DNA from: Acidimicrobiia bacterium
GTDB lineage: Bacteria; Actinomycetota; Acidimicrobiia; Acidimicrobiales; Poriferisodalaceae
Direction of reading: 5' to 3'
DNA: 64,000 nucleotides
Assembly (NCBI GenBank): GCA_022820925.1
Contig: JAJEEO010000008.1
Span: 1 to 64,000 of the forward strand
Part shown: positions 62,429 to 64,000 of the stretch, one piece after another
How the letters are laid out: each line of letters begins with the position of its first letter
Position numbering within the stretch: the first letter of the stretch is position 1
Program-made: the position numbers and the translations under genes
The notes under the pieces: generated by a model
The model's database searches: none
Told to the model about the DNA's origin: nothing
Seen by the model: the letters and a program-made list of their open reading frames with translations, nothing else

Positions 62429-63280
62429 CTACAGCCGGAAGCCCTCCACCGGACCGGCCACCCGAGCCACGGCGAACGACTGGTTCCCGCTGGCCAGCAA
62501 CTCGCCGTCGGGGGTGAACATGCGCACGACGCCGTGGCCGACGGCGTTGTGGAAGCCGTCGGTCCCGATGTCGAGCAGTACCCATTCGCAGTCGGCATCG
62601 CCCGCAATACGAACAGTGTTGTCGAGGCTCGCGCCGCGCCACTTGCGGCCGAGACTCAGGTGCATCCCCGTCGCGAGCGTGTCCGCGAGCGCGATCAAGC
62701 CCTGGCGGGTGGACGCCAGTGTGCCCCCAAGCCGCGCCCAGCAGAGGATCCTTCGGTCGCCGGCGCGGTAGGGCCCAAAGCGGATGTCGGCATCTGTGCT
62801 GAACGACGGGACGGCGTTGTCGGGCACCGAGCGGCGTGGCCACTCGTGCGGCTCGGGAACGTCGGGCGGCTGAGTCCAGTGCTGGTCGATGCCGAGCCGG
62901 CGACCGCCCAGCGAGAGCAGCGCTCGCATCAGCACGCTGCCGTCGGCTGCGTCGGCGACCTGCGCGAACACCTGCGTCATCCGCTTGCCTGCCGATCCGA
63001 TGTCGAACGTGATCTCTGCGCTGCCGCCGAGCGGGACACGGGCCATGAACTGCGCCGAAGCCGCAGCCAGCGGTCGCCCGCTCCACGTTTCGGCGGCGGC
63101 AGTGACCGCGGCGAGCGCGCAGCCGCCGTGCATGACACCGAGGTAGTTGGCGACGTTGCGCGAGATGGGCAGGTGCCAGCGCAGCTCGTCATCAGTGGCC
63201 TGCACGCCGAAGAACTCGACGACCTCTGCGAGCCGGCTGCCCGGCGACAGCGGTTTGGAGTCCGGTGCCTCTGGCGTCAC
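62429..63280 (-). CDS. Acyl-CoA thioesterase-like double hotdog protein
   Basis: The 283-residue protein has two hotdog halves. The first carries NYLGVMHGGCALAAVTAAAETWSG, a hotdog helix as in acyl-CoA thioesterase/TesB relatives; the second carries GTLASTRQGLIALADTLATG. The ending SVAVARVAGPVEG-like segment (QSFAVARVAG) is close to family endings. The substrate is not known. GTG start at 63280, 21 bases upstream of menA. Confidence 0.8.
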   Translation of the reverse strand: MTPEAPDSKPLSPGSRLAEVVEFFGVQATDDELRWHLPISRNVANYLGVMHGGCALAAVTAAAETWSGRPLAAASAQFMARVPLGGSAEITFDIGSAGKRMTQVFAQVADAADGSVLMRALLSLGGRRLGIDQHWTQPPDVPEPHEWPRRSVPDNAVPSFSTDADIRFGPYRAGDRRILCWARLGGTLASTRQGLIALADTLATGMHLSLGRKWRGASLDNTVRIAGDADCEWVLLDIGTDGFHNAVGHGVVRMFTPDGELLASGNQSFAVARVAGPVEGFRL

Positions 63281-63343
63281 CGCGCCGAAGCTAGACGAGT
63301 GCTGTCAAGCCCGAGCTCAGGCTGAGCATGGCTGCGCCCGCGC

Positions 63344-63940
63344 TCAACCTGCCGCCGCGGCCCACGGGGCAGATTGGCCGGCCTGGTAATGGTCGGGCCG
63401 GATGCCGAAGGCTTCGATCATCCGGTGCCAGCCGCTGCAGACCGCGAGCAGAGCTCCGAGCCGCAGGATCTGCTGCTCGTTGAAGTGTCGCTGCAGCCGG
63501 TCGTAGTGCTCGGGCGGGATCTGTCCCGAATGCTCATGTCCCGAGAGCCAGTCGGCCAGGGCCAGCGCAGCTTTCCATCCCTCGTCGAGATCGGAGTTTT
63601 CGTAGTCTTCCAGCTTGGCCACGACCTCGTCGGTCAGCCCAGTGCGCACCAACGATGCGCTCTTGACCAGGCTTCAATGGAAGCACTCGTTGCGGTTTGC
63701 CATGCGGATGCGGCACATCTCGAGCATGTGACGATCGAGGGCGCCGGGGTCTTCTTCAGGCGTGCCGCCGTACACCGTTCCCACCCAGCCCAGGAACATG
63801 TCCATCGTCGTCTCGTCGGCGGCCAGCGTCCGGAACAGGTTGTCGTCGGTGTAGGCCTTCGCATACCACGTGTCCAAGCGGCGTTGCTGCTTGTCGTCCA
63901 GCTCGGTCACTTTCGGCAAGTAGCCGTGCTCATTCGCCAT
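63344..63940 (-). CDS. AhpD/carboxymuconolactone decarboxylase-family protein with in-frame UGA: candidate selenoprotein (CxxU)
   Basis: Read through UGA 63674-63676, the gene encodes 198 residues covering one whole AhpD-like domain. The first half ends RMANRNECFH, and the same frame continues SLVKSASLVRTGLTDEVV, then KAALALADWLS, as in family members. The UGA is codon 89 and C86 precedes it by three, so the site reads C-F-H-U in place of the family's CxxC. A SECIS-like hairpin starts with the next base. The ATG at 63940 has GAGGGGGAG upstream. The second half has no ATG or ribosome site of its own. Without Sec insertion the product would be an 88-residue fragment. selA, selB, selC and selD are not in the window. 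Confidence 0.75.
63636..63673 (-). other. Candidate bacterial SECIS element
   Basis: Right after the UGA the RNA folds AGCCUGGU (63666-63673) with ACUGGGCU (63636-63643), eight pairs including two GU. A five-base bulge CAAGA follows, then GCGCAUC pairs with GGUGCGC (seven pairs, one GU), closing a GUU loop at 63651-63653. The loop starts with G and lies 20 bases after the UGA, within the known 16-37 base range for bacterial SECIS. Confidence 0.65.
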
Positions 63941-64000
63941 GACTCCCCCTCGACGGCCGTGGCCCGCCGGAATCGACGCTACCGCACCGTCCTGCGCGGC

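Noticed and set aside
63311..63335. Inverted repeat GCTCA-GGC-TGAGC between the thioesterase and AhpD-like genes
   Set aside because: The arms are only five bases and no T-tract follows, so I could not call it a terminator.
63344..63652. Separate small AhpD-like gene starting at GTG 63652
   Set aside because: It has no ribosome site, the codon lies inside the SECIS-like hairpin, and it would encode only half a domain; same-frame readthrough explains it better.

Overview
This is a high-GC actinobacterial chromosome segment, densely coded, with no gap over about 200 bases between genes. The organism makes mycothiol: there is a near-textbook S-(hydroxymethyl)mycothiol dehydrogenase (mscR) and a mycothiol synthase (mshD). 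It uses menaquinone (menG, menA). The order pdtaR-polA-rpsA-coaE-uvrB matches the mycobacterial chromosome, but trpF is a separate gene, unlike mycobacteria and streptomycetes, where PriA covers that step. A deep actinobacterial lineage such as Acidimicrobiia is my inference; no 16S gene is present. I saw no insertion sequence, prophage or CRISPR array.

Layout. 1-1764: a hipBA-like toxin-antitoxin pair, with hipB cut by the window edge. 1805-11727: mscR, then uvrB, an acidic zinc-ribbon protein, coaE, rpsA, polA, pdtaR and tRNA-Leu(CAA). 11865-16458: a fatty acid synthase cluster, fabD (fused to a lipoyl-like domain)-fabH-fabG-acpP-fabF, preceded by an intrinsic-terminator-like hairpin in the fabD leader. 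16494-22654: a serine hydrolase, a CapA-like lipoprotein, a double-domain CoA-transferase, a PPOX-type flavin/F420 protein and a YjbR protein. 22641-35686: an accessory catabolic region with a branched-chain-type ABC transporter, two glutamine synthetase-like ligases, two cytochromes P450, a class I amidotransferase, a hydrolase and an SDR. 35703-43916: a long leftward unit running groES-like, trpEG, ygfZ, a monooxygenase-like gene, trpF, trpB, trpA, a Cys-rich protein, a cytochrome c and fabZ. 43942-51714: a hydrolase, an acyl-CoA synthetase and the leftward histidine operon hisD-C-B-H-A-F. 51816-55922: two tandem secreted proteins with cell-wall-binding (CWB2) repeats joined to a TolB-type propeller. 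56189-63940: citrate-lyase-like protein, nth, rlmN, mshD, a membrane protein, menG, a YbaK protein, menA, a thioesterase and an AhpD-family gene with an internal in-frame UGA.

The strongest novelty candidate is the last gene. Its reading frame continues through a UGA that lies at the second position of the family's CxxC redox motif. An RNA hairpin that fits the bacterial SECIS rules starts directly after the UGA. This looks like a selenocysteine AhpD-like protein (CxxU). The second candidate is the region at 22.6-33.8 kb. Ligases, P450s, an amidotransferase and a transporter together suggest gamma-glutamylation-dependent oxidation of an amine, comparable in logic to the Puu and aniline (Tdn) pathways. 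Smaller oddities are the FabD-lipoyl-like fusion, the fabD leader hairpin, a duplicated hisH 5' end forming a small upstream ORF, palindromic repeats inside trpE, and an in-frame 33-bp repeat at the start of trpB.
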